Shown here: positions 34,241 to 43,673 of the stretch, in pieces | Layout of the letters: every line of letters starts with the position of its first letter | How positions within the stretch are numbered: position 1 is the stretch's first letter | Source of the DNA: a virus | Length of the DNA stretch: 64,000 nt | Virus record (IMG/VR): IMGVR_UViG_3300022562_000124 | Location: 1 to 64,000 of that record | Reading direction: 5' to 3' (one strand) | The notes under the pieces: model-generated | Database searches by the model: none | Seen by the model: the letters and a program-made list of their open reading frames with translations, nothing else | What the model was told of the DNA's origin: nothing | Translations under genes and position numbers: made by a program

Positions 34241-35568
34241 ATCAAACCTTCAATAATCTTTCTCGCTTCAGCAAGTGGCTCAGCCCATGACCTTACCTTT
34301 GTTTGCTTGCACACATAGAAGTTTTCACCATACCATGGAGTTGAATTGTCTGTTCTTGTGCTATTCCATACGTAGTACTGTAGGATAGGCGGAAGAACGA
34401 TTGTGGTAACGCCCATGGCCCCAGCCGCATGTACGAGTGAAGTACATGAGCTTAGAACAATATCCATTTGACTTAAATAGTCAAGAGTATCGTCCCAACT
34501 ATTTATTTGGTCCTTCAGGCTATTGACACGGTAGTCTTCTTTGTCTATATCAAAGTAATAGATATCCGCATTCAATCCTTGAAGGCATTCGAGCATTTCA
34601 TCCATAGGAATGGAACGATAAACATCTTGACCAAAGTATTTGTTGCCGTTGCATTTGATGCCGATCTTAGGTCTTTTCGATTTTAATTTGTTCTTGCCGA
34701 TAGGTTTAATGTAAGGCCCATACCATAAATCCTTTTCTCTTACGTTAAGATCAATAGGAAGGTCCATGAGGAATGTCCACACTGAGTCATGGTCAATCTC
34801 AAGTGGATTTGTTATGACTTCAAAACCATTTCTTCTGAATACGGCAGCAAGATCATCACGCTCCAATATTGAGAATAGAATTGGAATCATGCCTTCTCTA
34901 CGAAGATGTTCAAAGAATCTAATATTAATGAATTCATCACCAATACCGCCGCCAGCATAGACGTATATTTTCTTGCCCTTTATTGGTACTCTATTCCAGC
35001 GGGGGATGTTAAGAAGGCTAAATGTAGTGACTTTATTATAGTCTGCTTCTTCTTTATAGAGATAGTATTCAATACCAAGACCAACATTACCGACTCGCAT
35101 ATTACGATCAGTGTATGTAATACGAAGCCCTTCACGTTGTTCTGGTGTGATGAAATCGCTATTATGTAATTTATCTATTAATTCTTCTGACTCTTTGACT
35201 TGACCGTTAAGTTTTAGTGCAGCGGCATACTGAACAATCTGATCAAAATCATATGGATTTATTTCCAAATTTAATTCAGTATATGCCAGTGCCTTTTCTG
35301 GATAGTTCATCGCGTAATATGCTTTGGCAAGATTTACCCTTGCCACAAAAAGTTCTTCATTGGTCTTTGCTAATGCGTATGAGTCTTCAGCACACTTGAC
35401 GATAAGGCCAGTGTGGTTTGTCTTTAATGCAAGCATACCAATAACGTCAAAGTCTTCTAGGGTCTTTGCTTTGGTATAATAGAAGTCGAGAATTTTAAAC
35501 GCAATCTCGTGCTGTTCTTTCTTGACAAGATCAAGAACAGTATCTACTATATGATATAGTTCACTCAT
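34237..35568 (-). CDS. TPR-GT9-like glycosyltransferase
   Basis: A 443-residue two-part protein. The first ~170 residues are helical TPR-like repeats (VNLAKAYYAMNYPEKALAY). The C-terminal part starts around KIYVYAGGGIGDEFINIRFF, matching the GT9 N-terminal GGIGD segment, and ends with DIVLSSCTSLVHAAGAMGV, resembling the GT9 donor-site loop with DSGPMHLAAALG. TPR-GT fusions often modify proteins. Together with the split GT9 gene at 29911-30785 it gives two heptosyltransferase-type folds in one cluster. Confidence 0.72.
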   Translation of the reverse strand: MSELYHIVDTVLDLVKKEQHEIAFKILDFYYTKAKTLEDFDVIGMLALKTNHTGLIVKCAEDSYALAKTNEELFVARVNLAKAYYAMNYPEKALAYTELNLEINPYDFDQIVQYAAALKLNGQVKESEELIDKLHNSDFITPEQREGLRITYTDRNMRVGNVGLGIEYYLYKEEADYNKVTTFSLLNIPRWNRVPIKGKKIYVYAGGGIGDEFINIRFFEHLRREGMIPILFSILERDDLAAVFRRNGFEVITNPLEIDHDSVWTFLMDLPIDLNVREKDLWYGPYIKPIGKNKLKSKRPKIGIKCNGNKYFGQDVYRSIPMDEMLECLQGLNADIYYFDIDKEDYRVNSLKDQINSWDDTLDYLSQMDIVLSSCTSLVHAAGAMGVTTIVLPPILQYYVWNSTRTDNSTPWYGENFYVCKQTKVRSWAEPLAEARKIIEGLI

Positions 35569-36109
35569 CCTTAATCACCATTAACTTGATATAGACTTCA
35601 TCGATAATATTGTTGTGTTGTTCGATATACTCTTCAGCTTCTTCCTTTGGAATCTGCTCGAATCTTTCTCTGTATTTTTCTACAGGACGATAGTTATAAC
35701 TAACAACTTCAAAGTCTACTTCAAGGTAATGGGCGAGTCTGGTGCAATGTACGTTTTGACGCTTGGCAAGATCACAGTACTTCATACCAAGCATCTTCAT
35801 ACCGTCAACCGTAATAGGTCTTCTATGTGTAGGATCGCTGAAGAAATCGTCATGTCTGTGATGAGGAACATGTACGTGAACGATTGCCTTGTCACGGCAA
35901 ATACGGTATAACTCCTTTAGACAGTGAAAGTATCCTTCTCCCAAATGCTCAAGCACGTGAGAGGCAATGACAATATCTACACTGCTATCTTCAAATGGGA
36001 ATGTGTCGGTTTCCAGATTGAAAGTATAATCTGGCTTTGTCTTGGGATCATAGTCGCATGTAACAAATCCGTCAATACGCTGATCACCAGCGCCAATAAT
36101 AATTTTCAT
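35561..36109 (-). CDS. Class I SAM-dependent methyltransferase
   Basis: A 182-residue Rossmann methyltransferase starting MKIIIGAGDQRIDGFV; this ATG at 36109 has GGAG six bases upstream. Motif I-like IIIGAGDQ is at the N-terminus, SVDIVIASHVLEHL matches motif IV/post-I of the Methyltransf_11/23 group, and KAIVHVHVPHH follows. It resembles sugar- or lipid-modifying methyltransferases. A late box 30 bases upstream drives it and the cluster behind it. Confidence 0.8.
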   Translation of the reverse strand: MKIIIGAGDQRIDGFVTCDYDPKTKPDYTFNLETDTFPFEDSSVDIVIASHVLEHLGEGYFHCLKELYRICRDKAIVHVHVPHHRHDDFFSDPTHRRPITVDGMKMLGMKYCDLAKRQNVHCTRLAHYLEVDFEVVSYNYRPVEKYRERFEQIPKEEAEEYIEQHNNIIDEVYIKLMVIKDE

Positions 36110-36138
36110 AGGTGACTCCATAATAACTATGTGTCACC

Positions 36139-36146
36139 TATTTATA
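36139..36146 (-). promoter_or_regulatory. Late promoter box TATAAATA upstream of the glycan cluster
   Basis: Exact late consensus on the minus strand, 30 bases before the methyltransferase start, right beside the stop of the last RCC1 gene. It suggests the glycan genes 35-29 kb are expressed with virion proteins. Confidence 0.75.
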
Positions 36147-37511
36147 TCATGAATTGGGGAAACCGTTCAACCCTACAGTGAACAATCCTGTAATCGATGC
36201 TGAAACGTCTGCCCATCTAGTAGAACAACTGATTCTACATGGGCATACAATATTTAGGTTAGTTACTGCACAATTTAGTTGTGTGGAGTTGTTGCCCCAT
36301 CCCCATAGTGAACCATCTTTTTTGATGGCCATTCCATAATTGCTTATGCCTGTTGGCGAGTTTCCACCCGCAGAAACCTTACACCATTCTGTTGATTTTA
36401 GAACTTCTTGTACAGGTGACGAGACTGATGTAATACCGGAATTACCAAGAGCATAACAAACTCCATTGCCCCAGCCCCACATTGTACCGTCTTTTTTCAG
36501 CGCAATTGTAAATGCGGGGGTGGAAGAAACATCACACCAGTTTGTTGATGAGCTAATTTCTCTTACTGGTGAAGATTTTGCAATGACAGAGTTATCACCA
36601 AGTTGTCCACAAGTATTCTGTCCCCATGACCACAATGAACCGTCTGTTTTAATTCCGACTGATGCACTTATTTTGCACCAATTACTGGATAATGAAGCTT
36701 CTCTTACTGGTGAAGACTTTGATAATGCTGTACCATCGCCTAATCTTCCAGTAGTTCCGTTACCCCATGACCATAGTGATCCATCTACCTTTAATGCTGT
36801 TGCGTGTGTTTCTCCTGAAGCTATTGCACACCAGCTATTACCAAAGGTCACTTCACGAGTCGGGGAAGACCTGCTTGAAACAGTACCGTCACCAAGTTGT
36901 CCTGATGAATTTAGTCCCCATCCCCATAGAGAATTGTCTTTTTTTAGAGCAAGTGTAAAGTCTGTTCCCGCAGATACTTGACACCAATTGTTCGAAGAAC
37001 TGGCCTCTCTCACTGGACTATTGTATGCTGCAAGAGCAGTATTTACGCCAAGAGAACCACTTGTGTTGGTGCCCCAACTCCATAAAGTACCATCAGACTT
37101 CACAGCAGTCACATGTGTCACACCAGCAGATATATGCCACCATTTATTATCACACGTTACTTCAGTATCTACTATTAGCTGATTTGTGTTTGTTCCTGTT
37201 CCCAATTGACCAGAAGAGTTAACACCCCACGCATACAGTCTTGCGCCGAGTTTGTCAAGCTTTCTACCGTCGATACCTTCCCAAGAAACACCAGTGTAAA
37301 TTACATAATTTTTAATTTCATCAACATAGTACAAAATGCCTTCAGTGATAAAGGTTGTTTGTGGATTTGGTAATTCTGCAAGAGTATCAACATAGTATGC
37401 TCTGTTTTGTGTAGTTGCTTTAATTTGCGCCGCCAAGACAGGGATAGTACCAGCTTGGTCGCTGTATGCTAGTCGATCTACGCAAACTTGCAATTCATCA
37501 GTAGTTGGCAT
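36147..37511 (-). CDS. RCC1 beta-propeller protein 6 of 6
   Basis: A 454-residue protein with an ~95-residue N-terminal domain (LAELPNPQ...GILYYVDEIKNYVIYTGVSWEGIDG) typical of phage fibre attachment domains, then seven RCC1-type blades of about 47-56 residues, each with the core A-x-K-x-DGSLW-W-G-x-N-x-x-GQLG. The first half-blade (LYAWGVNSSGQLG) and the closing strand at the C-terminus (WADVSASITGLFTVGLNG) would complete one blade together, the usual velcro closure. RCC1 propellers are protein- or sugar-binding rings. A receptor-binding or virion-surface role is likely but inferred from position in the tail-fibre region. Confidence 0.85.
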   Translation of the reverse strand: MPTTDELQVCVDRLAYSDQAGTIPVLAAQIKATTQNRAYYVDTLAELPNPQTTFITEGILYYVDEIKNYVIYTGVSWEGIDGRKLDKLGARLYAWGVNSSGQLGTGTNTNQLIVDTEVTCDNKWWHISAGVTHVTAVKSDGTLWSWGTNTSGSLGVNTALAAYNSPVREASSSNNWCQVSAGTDFTLALKKDNSLWGWGLNSSGQLGDGTVSSRSSPTREVTFGNSWCAIASGETHATALKVDGSLWSWGNGTTGRLGDGTALSKSSPVREASLSSNWCKISASVGIKTDGSLWSWGQNTCGQLGDNSVIAKSSPVREISSSTNWCDVSSTPAFTIALKKDGTMWGWGNGVCYALGNSGITSVSSPVQEVLKSTEWCKVSAGGNSPTGISNYGMAIKKDGSLWGWGNNSTQLNCAVTNLNIVCPCRISCSTRWADVSASITGLFTVGLNGFPNS

Positions 37512-37520
37512 GTCTAATCC

Positions 37521-38876
37521 TTAAAATGTTCTAATTTTTCTAGCAAGAGTGAACGCACAACCAGCAGATACGCTTACCCAATTTGATGCAGAAGTGGACT
37601 CTCTCACTGGTGAGCTTTTGGCGTTAACAGTTCCATCGCCAAGCTGGCCGCAGAAATTATTGCCCCATGTCCATAGTGATCCATCTGTTTTGATTGCGGC
37701 AACAAAACAATTTCCTGTACTGACTTGACACCAGTTGGTTGATGAGCTAATCTCTCTTACAGGAGAAGATTTTGAAATAATAGTATTGATTCCAAGCTGT
37801 CCACAGGCATTGTCTCCCCATGTCCATAGTGATCCATCTGTTTTAAGCGCAGCAACAACCCTACACTTACTAGAAACAGCACACCAATTACTAGAAGAAG
37901 ACGCTTCTCTTACTGGCGACGATTTGTTGACGACTGTATTATCACCAAGCTGTCCACAACCATTCCATCCCCATACCCATAGTGAGCCATCCGTTTTAAT
38001 AGCATATCCTGTGCCTTGTCCAGCAGCCAAGGCACACCAGTTGGTTGACAAACTCGATTCTTGCACAGGAGAAGATTTTGATATAGTTGTATTGTCGCCA
38101 AGATGACCAACACTGTTTGCTCCCCAACTATACAATTTGTTGTCTGTAGTTATACCCATACTATGTTCATAACCAGCAGCTATGTCTTTCCATAATAGAC
38201 CGCCAATGACCTGTACTGGTAATGATCTAACAATAACTGTTCCATCACCCAAAAGACCTGTAGTATTGCAACCCCATGTCCATAAGGTTCCATCATTTTT
38301 TAATGCCATTGTGTGCTGGCATCCGTGGCTGGCTTTTACCCAATTGCAGCTATAAGTTTTTTCTTGGCATGGGCGATCACCAAACCCACCAAGAAAATTT
38401 AATGCCAACTGTCCGCAGATATTATTGCCCCAAGACCACAGTGTTCCGTTTTCTCTAATGAAGGAACCAAACAATTCACCAGCAGCTATGCTCTTTACGT
38501 CTTTATCTCTTGGTGGCTCTTGAATAGGAGTATATGACGTATATGCGCCACCAAGAGCATAACATCTATTGTCGCCCCAAGACCACATCTGTTTTTGTGT
38601 AGTATCGCTGAGAAGAATAATATTTGCCGAATATATCCCACCACCAGTTTCAGTATTGGTTACGTAGTATAATCTGCCCTCCTGAACAACATAATATAGT
38701 CTACCATTAGCGGCAGTAGAAATATCAGTATAGGTATTGACTGTTGTGATCGTGCCCATTCTGAGTTGTTCGATAGCTTTTGCATAATACAATGCTTCTT
38801 TCTGCGAAAAGGCACAGTTTTTCATTTTATATGATAAAACATCGATTATGTTTGCAACATTAATTGTATCTGTCAT
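37521..38876 (-). CDS. RCC1 beta-propeller protein 5 of 6
   Basis: A 451-residue paralogue. An N-terminal domain of about 90 residues (AANGRLYYVVQEGRLYYVTN) precedes seven blades; some read very closely to those of its neighbours (for example [20 protein letters not shown]). The second blade is unusual: ICGQLALNFLGGFGDRPCQEKTYSCN replaces the standard end. The C-terminal closing strand is short (FTLARKIRTF). Its start overlaps the stop of the upstream RCC1 gene by four bases. Confidence 0.85.
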   Translation of the reverse strand: MTDTINVANIIDVLSYKMKNCAFSQKEALYYAKAIEQLRMGTITTVNTYTDISTAANGRLYYVVQEGRLYYVTNTETGGGIYSANIILLSDTTQKQMWSWGDNRCYALGGAYTSYTPIQEPPRDKDVKSIAAGELFGSFIRENGTLWSWGNNICGQLALNFLGGFGDRPCQEKTYSCNWVKASHGCQHTMALKNDGTLWTWGCNTTGLLGDGTVIVRSLPVQVIGGLLWKDIAAGYEHSMGITTDNKLYSWGANSVGHLGDNTTISKSSPVQESSLSTNWCALAAGQGTGYAIKTDGSLWVWGWNGCGQLGDNTVVNKSSPVREASSSSNWCAVSSKCRVVAALKTDGSLWTWGDNACGQLGINTIISKSSPVREISSSTNWCQVSTGNCFVAAIKTDGSLWTWGNNFCGQLGDGTVNAKSSPVRESTSASNWVSVSAGCAFTLARKIRTF

Positions 38877-40255
38877 ACACAGTAACCTTGAACTACTTTC
38901 TTAATAGCATGACCAGCGGTATAATATCCACGACCCATTGCCATAGTTATCCAATTGTTTGATTTGGTATATTCTTGTACAGGGGAAGAATATACAGTAT
39001 AATGCTTTTGTCCTAACATAAGATTACCATACGCATTACATCCCCATCCCCATAGTGTACCATCTTGTTTTAATCCAAAAACACTAGATATACCACCAAC
39101 TACCTTTGCCCAATTGTTAGAACTGGTAATTTCTCTCACTGGCGAACTGCGGTTAATTACATCGCCTGTTCCAAGAGTCCCGGCAGCGTTGCATCCCCAT
39201 GACCATAGCGAACCATCTTTTTTAATAGCGTGTGCTGCGGTGCCATAACTGGATGCAACACTGGTCCAGTTAGTTGACAAACTCACTTCCTGTACAGGTG
39301 AAGATTTACTAACTATCGTATTGTCTCCAAGAAGACCACAAGCAGCAAACCCCCACGACCATAGGGTTCCATTTGTCTTGATAGCGTGAGTTACGATTCC
39401 ACCAGCAGCAACGGCGCACCAGTTGTTTGAACTGGTGATTTCTCTGGTTGGTACGTATTTAATTACAATACTGTTGTCTCCAATTTCACCGCAAGTATTC
39501 TGCCCCCATCCCCATAGTGAACCATCTTTTTTAACTGCCATGACATGGCATCTACCAACGCTCACGGCGCACCAGTTGTTTGAACTGGTAAATTCTCTAG
39601 TGGGGGTACAGAAAGATATTCCACCACCATTATAATTGTTTCCTAAAGTTCCACCGGCTGCGGACCCCCATGTCCATAGAGAACCATCAATTTTGATGGC
39701 AGAACTGACACAACTGCCCGCAGAAATTGTACACCAGTCATTTGATTGTAGTGCTTCTCTACTCGGCCCATATTTTATATTGTTTGAGGTATTATCTCCA
39801 ACTTGACCAGTAGTATTCCATCCCCATCCCCATAACGAACCATCTTTTTTTAGTGCTAACGAGTGATCCGCTCCACTAGAAATTTCTGTCCACTGATCTT
39901 CTGTATTGCCTATTCTTGTAAGTGTATTATGTGAGGTTCCCGGTGTCTGCCCAATGATTCCGCAGAGATTATTAGTGCCATTAACTCCATATAATATATA
40001 TCCTTCTGTCCCTTTAGAATTTGTGTCAGACGACCAAGCAGTGCCTTTACTATAGTAGTATGCTTTAGTCGGACCATCACAATATGCCACAAGACCTGTG
40101 CAATCAGACGGCAAAGCACCGTCAATTTTTTTCACAGGAATATTCATTATGATATTATTTGCATTTTCAAGTTGACATGACTCTAAAGCAGATATGGACG
40201 TATTCGCCAATCTATCATTTATTTCTGATTTTATTGATCCTAAACTAATTGTCAT
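38873..40255 (-). CDS. RCC1 beta-propeller protein 4 of 6
   Basis: A 460-residue paralogue with an N-terminal domain containing GLVAYCDGPTKAYYYSKGTAWSS and seven blades. It is the most divergent in its first blade (YGVNGTNNLCGIIGQTPG). The final strand ends AGHAIKKVVQGYCV, apparently replacing the WxW part of the motif. It overlaps RCC1 protein 5 by four bases, so these two are coupled. Confidence 0.85.
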   Translation of the reverse strand: MTISLGSIKSEINDRLANTSISALESCQLENANNIIMNIPVKKIDGALPSDCTGLVAYCDGPTKAYYYSKGTAWSSDTNSKGTEGYILYGVNGTNNLCGIIGQTPGTSHNTLTRIGNTEDQWTEISSGADHSLALKKDGSLWGWGWNTTGQVGDNTSNNIKYGPSREALQSNDWCTISAGSCVSSAIKIDGSLWTWGSAAGGTLGNNYNGGGISFCTPTREFTSSNNWCAVSVGRCHVMAVKKDGSLWGWGQNTCGEIGDNSIVIKYVPTREITSSNNWCAVAAGGIVTHAIKTNGTLWSWGFAACGLLGDNTIVSKSSPVQEVSLSTNWTSVASSYGTAAHAIKKDGSLWSWGCNAAGTLGTGDVINRSSPVREITSSNNWAKVVGGISSVFGLKQDGTLWGWGCNAYGNLMLGQKHYTVYSSPVQEYTKSNNWITMAMGRGYYTAGHAIKKVVQGYCV

Positions 40256-40259
40256 TTTA

Positions 40260-41681
40260 TTATCTACCCGGAATACACGTTGATGAGTTTATACCAACTA
40301 TATTAATGCTACTGTTTTCATGCTGGGATAGTGATATGGTTTTCCATCCATTAAAATATCTTGTTATCCATAGACGACACGTTGCACTAAGACCACCCGT
40401 TAAAGAACAGAGTCCACCAGAGTTGCCGTAGAGCCACGCATTACTGGTAGTGTCTGTATCAAGTGCTTGAGCATAAAGTATGCCATCACAGGTTATTGCG
40501 TTTGTTGCAGCAAAACCAGCACTAACCATCTTCCATGTATTGAGATTGGTTGCTTCTCTTACGGGTGATGAAGACATAGTAACACTCGAAAAACATGCGT
40601 TTCCCCACATCCACAAAGAACCATCCGATTTAATTGCAACAGAATGGCAATAACCGGCACTTACTTGGCACCATGTATTATCATTTGTGGTCTCTCTTAC
40701 AGGGGTGCATCGATCTATAGCACTGTTGTCTCCAAGCTGACCACAAACATTCCATCCCCATCCCCATAGTGAACCATCTTTTTTAATTGCTAATGTGTGA
40801 AACCCGCCGACAGAAACTTGATACCAGTTAGAGCTTGATGTTGCTTCTCTTACTGGCACTCTTGCTACTATGGTGGTACCAGTACCCAACTTTCCACAAG
40901 CATTCCATCCCCAAGACCACAATGAACCATCGGTTTTGATCGCGGCTGTGCTACAGTTTCCTGCACTAACTTGACACCAGTTTGAGGATATAGTACCTTC
41001 TCTTGTAGGAGTGGTTTTACATACTGTTGTACCATCGCCAAGCTGACCACAAATATTTGATCCCCATGCCCATAGCGAACCATCCGTTTTAATTGCAGCA
41101 GTATGCCATGAACCAGCAGCGATTTGACACCAGTTTGTTGATGATGTTGCTTCTCTTACAGGAGAAGAATAACAAGTAAAATCATTAGTGCCTAATTGTC
41201 CGAAATTATTAATGCCCCATGTCCACAGAGAACCATCAGATTTTAGTCCTACGGTATGTTGATGACCAGCAGACGCCTGTGCCCAATTTGTGGAATTTGT
41301 CGCTTCTCTAGTATTAAATGGAACAATACCAGTGCAATTCACACCAGAAGAGCCACAAATATTACAACCCCAACCATAAAGCGCATCTACTTTACAAAAC
41401 TGCATTTTTCTGCCGTCAAGCCCGATATACTCATTTCCGCTAACGGTAACTGGAATGCCCATATCATTGACATAAATTATTTGGCCATTTGCCAATGGTG
41501 TTGCAGAAAGAATAGGAAGAGTTGTCAATGCTGCGTTGGCAGTAAATTTAGTATTTGCTCTACAAGCACCGTAAGCCAGAACGCTAATGTCCTCATGTGA
41601 TTCAGTCACAGGAGTAACGTTCTGGTCTTCTATAATAGTTTGAAATCTATTATCAATACTTGTCTTACTGACGTTTGACAC
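40260..41681 (-). CDS. RCC1 beta-propeller protein 3 of 6
   Basis: A 473-residue paralogue. The ~105-residue N-terminal domain contains LANGQIIYVNDMGIPVTVSGNEYIG, then seven blades (for example [21 protein letters not shown]). The sixth blade lacks part of its usual loop (MWGNACFSSVTMSSSP). After the last blade there is a longer C-terminal tail of about 70 residues with no RCC1 motif. It is directly downstream of the DUF4376-like gene. Confidence 0.85.
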   Translation of the reverse strand: MSNVSKTSIDNRFQTIIEDQNVTPVTESHEDISVLAYGACRANTKFTANAALTTLPILSATPLANGQIIYVNDMGIPVTVSGNEYIGLDGRKMQFCKVDALYGWGCNICGSSGVNCTGIVPFNTREATNSTNWAQASAGHQHTVGLKSDGSLWTWGINNFGQLGTNDFTCYSSPVREATSSTNWCQIAAGSWHTAAIKTDGSLWAWGSNICGQLGDGTTVCKTTPTREGTISSNWCQVSAGNCSTAAIKTDGSLWSWGWNACGKLGTGTTIVARVPVREATSSSNWYQVSVGGFHTLAIKKDGSLWGWGWNVCGQLGDNSAIDRCTPVRETTNDNTWCQVSAGYCHSVAIKSDGSLWMWGNACFSSVTMSSSPVREATNLNTWKMVSAGFAATNAITCDGILYAQALDTDTTSNAWLYGNSGGLCSLTGGLSATCRLWITRYFNGWKTISLSQHENSSINIVGINSSTCIPGR

Positions 41682-41693
41682 TATCGTATATCC

Positions 41694-42317
41694 TTATTCA
41701 ATAACAATCGCATCAAGTTCTTGAAGTGTAGTTGCAGAATCAATCTCATCAGATTTATCAGATTCCCAATCAAAACAACTTTGTACATATAATGCGCCAG
41801 CATTGACTGCAATGCCTAATTCTGTTTTATTTATAGTCAACCATCCTTCAGGGAATTTCCACTTGACAGTATCGCCATCATTCATTATAGCATACTTTTG
41901 AACAAAAATGTCACGCGATCCTCTATTGGTGTCTACTGTAACTTCGATACCTTGGATTGTTACCTTAGTGCCAGCGATTTCTTTTTCATATCTTTTTGCC
42001 GCTGTGAGTGCTTTAAGGTCTCCCTTGACGAATTCAATCTCTTTATCTTTTACGAGAAATGATGCTACTGCCTTATCGCCTGTCAAATCCCAGAAAGGAC
42101 CATAAGTCATCTGAATCTTAGGATTAAATTCTGGTGGAGCAGATTCATCATATTCACAAATTCTTGTGTTTTCATCAATGACAAAAGGCATAGCACTTGG
42201 AATGCCAGAAGGAACGCTTGCCTGAATATTTTCTTTTGACAAGGCATAAACAAACATACCATAATCCCAATTGATCGGTCCAGTGATCACAGTATTGTTA
42301 TGAATAAGAACGTACAT
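41694..42317 (-). CDS. DUF4376-like fibre-associated protein
   Basis: A 207-residue protein. The C-terminal ~100 residues (KVTIQGIEVTVDTNRGSRDIFVQKY ... WLTINKTELGIAVNAGALYVQSCFDWE) fit DUF4376, a domain found in tail-fibre and fibre-assembly proteins of other phages. The N-terminus (MYVLIHNNTVITGPINWDYGMF) resembles phage tail-fibre assembly proteins. It is inserted between the second and third RCC1 genes, so it may help assemble or attach the propeller proteins. Confidence 0.68.
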   Translation of the reverse strand: MYVLIHNNTVITGPINWDYGMFVYALSKENIQASVPSGIPSAMPFVIDENTRICEYDESAPPEFNPKIQMTYGPFWDLTGDKAVASFLVKDKEIEFVKGDLKALTAAKRYEKEIAGTKVTIQGIEVTVDTNRGSRDIFVQKYAIMNDGDTVKWKFPEGWLTINKTELGIAVNAGALYVQSCFDWESDKSDEIDSATTLQELDAIVIE

Positions 42318-42332
42318 TTAAATTGCTCCTAG

Positions 42333-43673
42333 TTAATCTCTAATTAGTCCGAGTGCGTGGGATGATCCGGCAGATGTTTCGCTCCATCCAAGTGAGCGTC
42401 TTGCTTCTTGACAAGGGGTTAATGTAATGGGAGATACACAATTTGATCCAGTTTGTCCTCTATTATTTTCGCCCCATCCCCACAGTGATTTATCTGTTCT
42501 TATCGCTGTAGTAAAACAATATCCGGCTGATACTGAGCACCAATTTGTGAATGAACATGCTTCTCTTACAGGAGAAGATTTACTTTGGTCTAAACCATAC
42601 GAAAAGGTACCCAATTGCCCACAGCAGTTGTCGCCCCATGCCCACAACGAACCGTCTGTTTTAAGTGCAGCGAAGAACGCATATCCGCCGCTCACTTGAC
42701 ACCAGTTTGTTGATGAGCTAATCTCTCTTACAGGTGTTGACTTACTTACTACAGTTCCATCGCCAAGCTGACCACATCCATTCCATCCCCATGTCCAAAG
42801 TGATCCATCCGATTTAATAGCCGCAGTTGACCATTGTGATGTTCCTACATAGCACCATGCAGAAGAAGTTGATTCACGAACAGGAGAGGATTTATCTACA
42901 ATTGTGTTGTCACCAAGTTGACCACAATTATTCAGACCCCATGTCCACAAAGAACCATCGGTTTTAATCGCGGCAGTATGATAGTACTGACTAACTCGAC
43001 ACCAATTTGTTGATGCAGAAATTTCTTGAACAGGAGAAGAACGATCCACAGTCGTACCATCGCCAAGCTGACCTCTTCCATTACATCCCCATGTCCACAG
43101 TGTGCCATCCGTTTTAATAGCCACAGCCGAATATGATCCAACAGCCACCCTTGACCAGTTGGTTGATGAGCTAATCTCTCTTACAGGAACCTGAGAATCA
43201 TTATTGTTATTTGTTGCTAGAACCCCGCAAGAATTCTGTCCCCATGACCACAGTGTACCATCTGTTTTAATAGCAGCAGATGAATTTAATCCAGCATATA
43301 CTGCATTCCAACGGGTGTTTGCTGTTGATTCTTGTGTTGGATACACTTTTTGTAGTTGACTGTTGTCACCAACTTGTCCATAGTCATTCCATCCCCATCC
43401 GTATATGATGTTTTGTGGAACAGCAGATGACGCAAATGAATTCCACACAGAACCATTAGACCAGTACATAGTCTTTTCTTGTTCTGCAAAATATAGTCTA
43501 CCTTCGTTTGAAGAAGCGGCAGGTAATGATGCAACGTTTGATGATGTAAACACGATATTGGTATTCACATGAGCAATTGCTTTTGCGTCTATCAGAATTT
43601 CGAGACTTGTAGAGTTTGTGTTTGCTGTTTTGTTTCCAACCGCAAGCTCTAAATTGCTAACATTAATTGTCAT
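42333..43673 (-). CDS. RCC1 beta-propeller protein 2 of 6
   Basis: A 446-residue paralogue. The N-terminal domain ([27 protein letters not shown]) has the fibre-type Y-x-G-x-W pattern, then seven blades. Its sixth blade has an insertion in the loop ([12 protein letters not shown]). The last strand SHALGLIRD closes the propeller. It overlaps RCC1 protein 1 by four bases. Confidence 0.85.
   Translation of the reverse strand: MTINVSNLELAVGNKTANTNSTSLEILIDAKAIAHVNTNIVFTSSNVASLPAASSNEGRLYFAEQEKTMYWSNGSVWNSFASSAVPQNIIYGWGWNDYGQVGDNSQLQKVYPTQESTANTRWNAVYAGLNSSAAIKTDGTLWSWGQNSCGVLATNNNNDSQVPVREISSSTNWSRVAVGSYSAVAIKTDGTLWTWGCNGRGQLGDGTTVDRSSPVQEISASTNWCRVSQYYHTAAIKTDGSLWTWGLNNCGQLGDNTIVDKSSPVRESTSSAWCYVGTSQWSTAAIKSDGSLWTWGWNGCGQLGDGTVVSKSTPVREISSSTNWCQVSGGYAFFAALKTDGSLWAWGDNCCGQLGTFSYGLDQSKSSPVREACSFTNWCSVSAGYCFTTAIRTDKSLWGWGENNRGQTGSNCVSPITLTPCQEARRSLGWSETSAGSSHALGLIRD

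Noticed and set aside
36466-36981. 171-codon plus-strand frame opposite RCC1 protein 6
   Set aside because: Similar antisense frames appear opposite the other RCC1 genes because the repeats avoid stop codons in that frame. It has no start signal.
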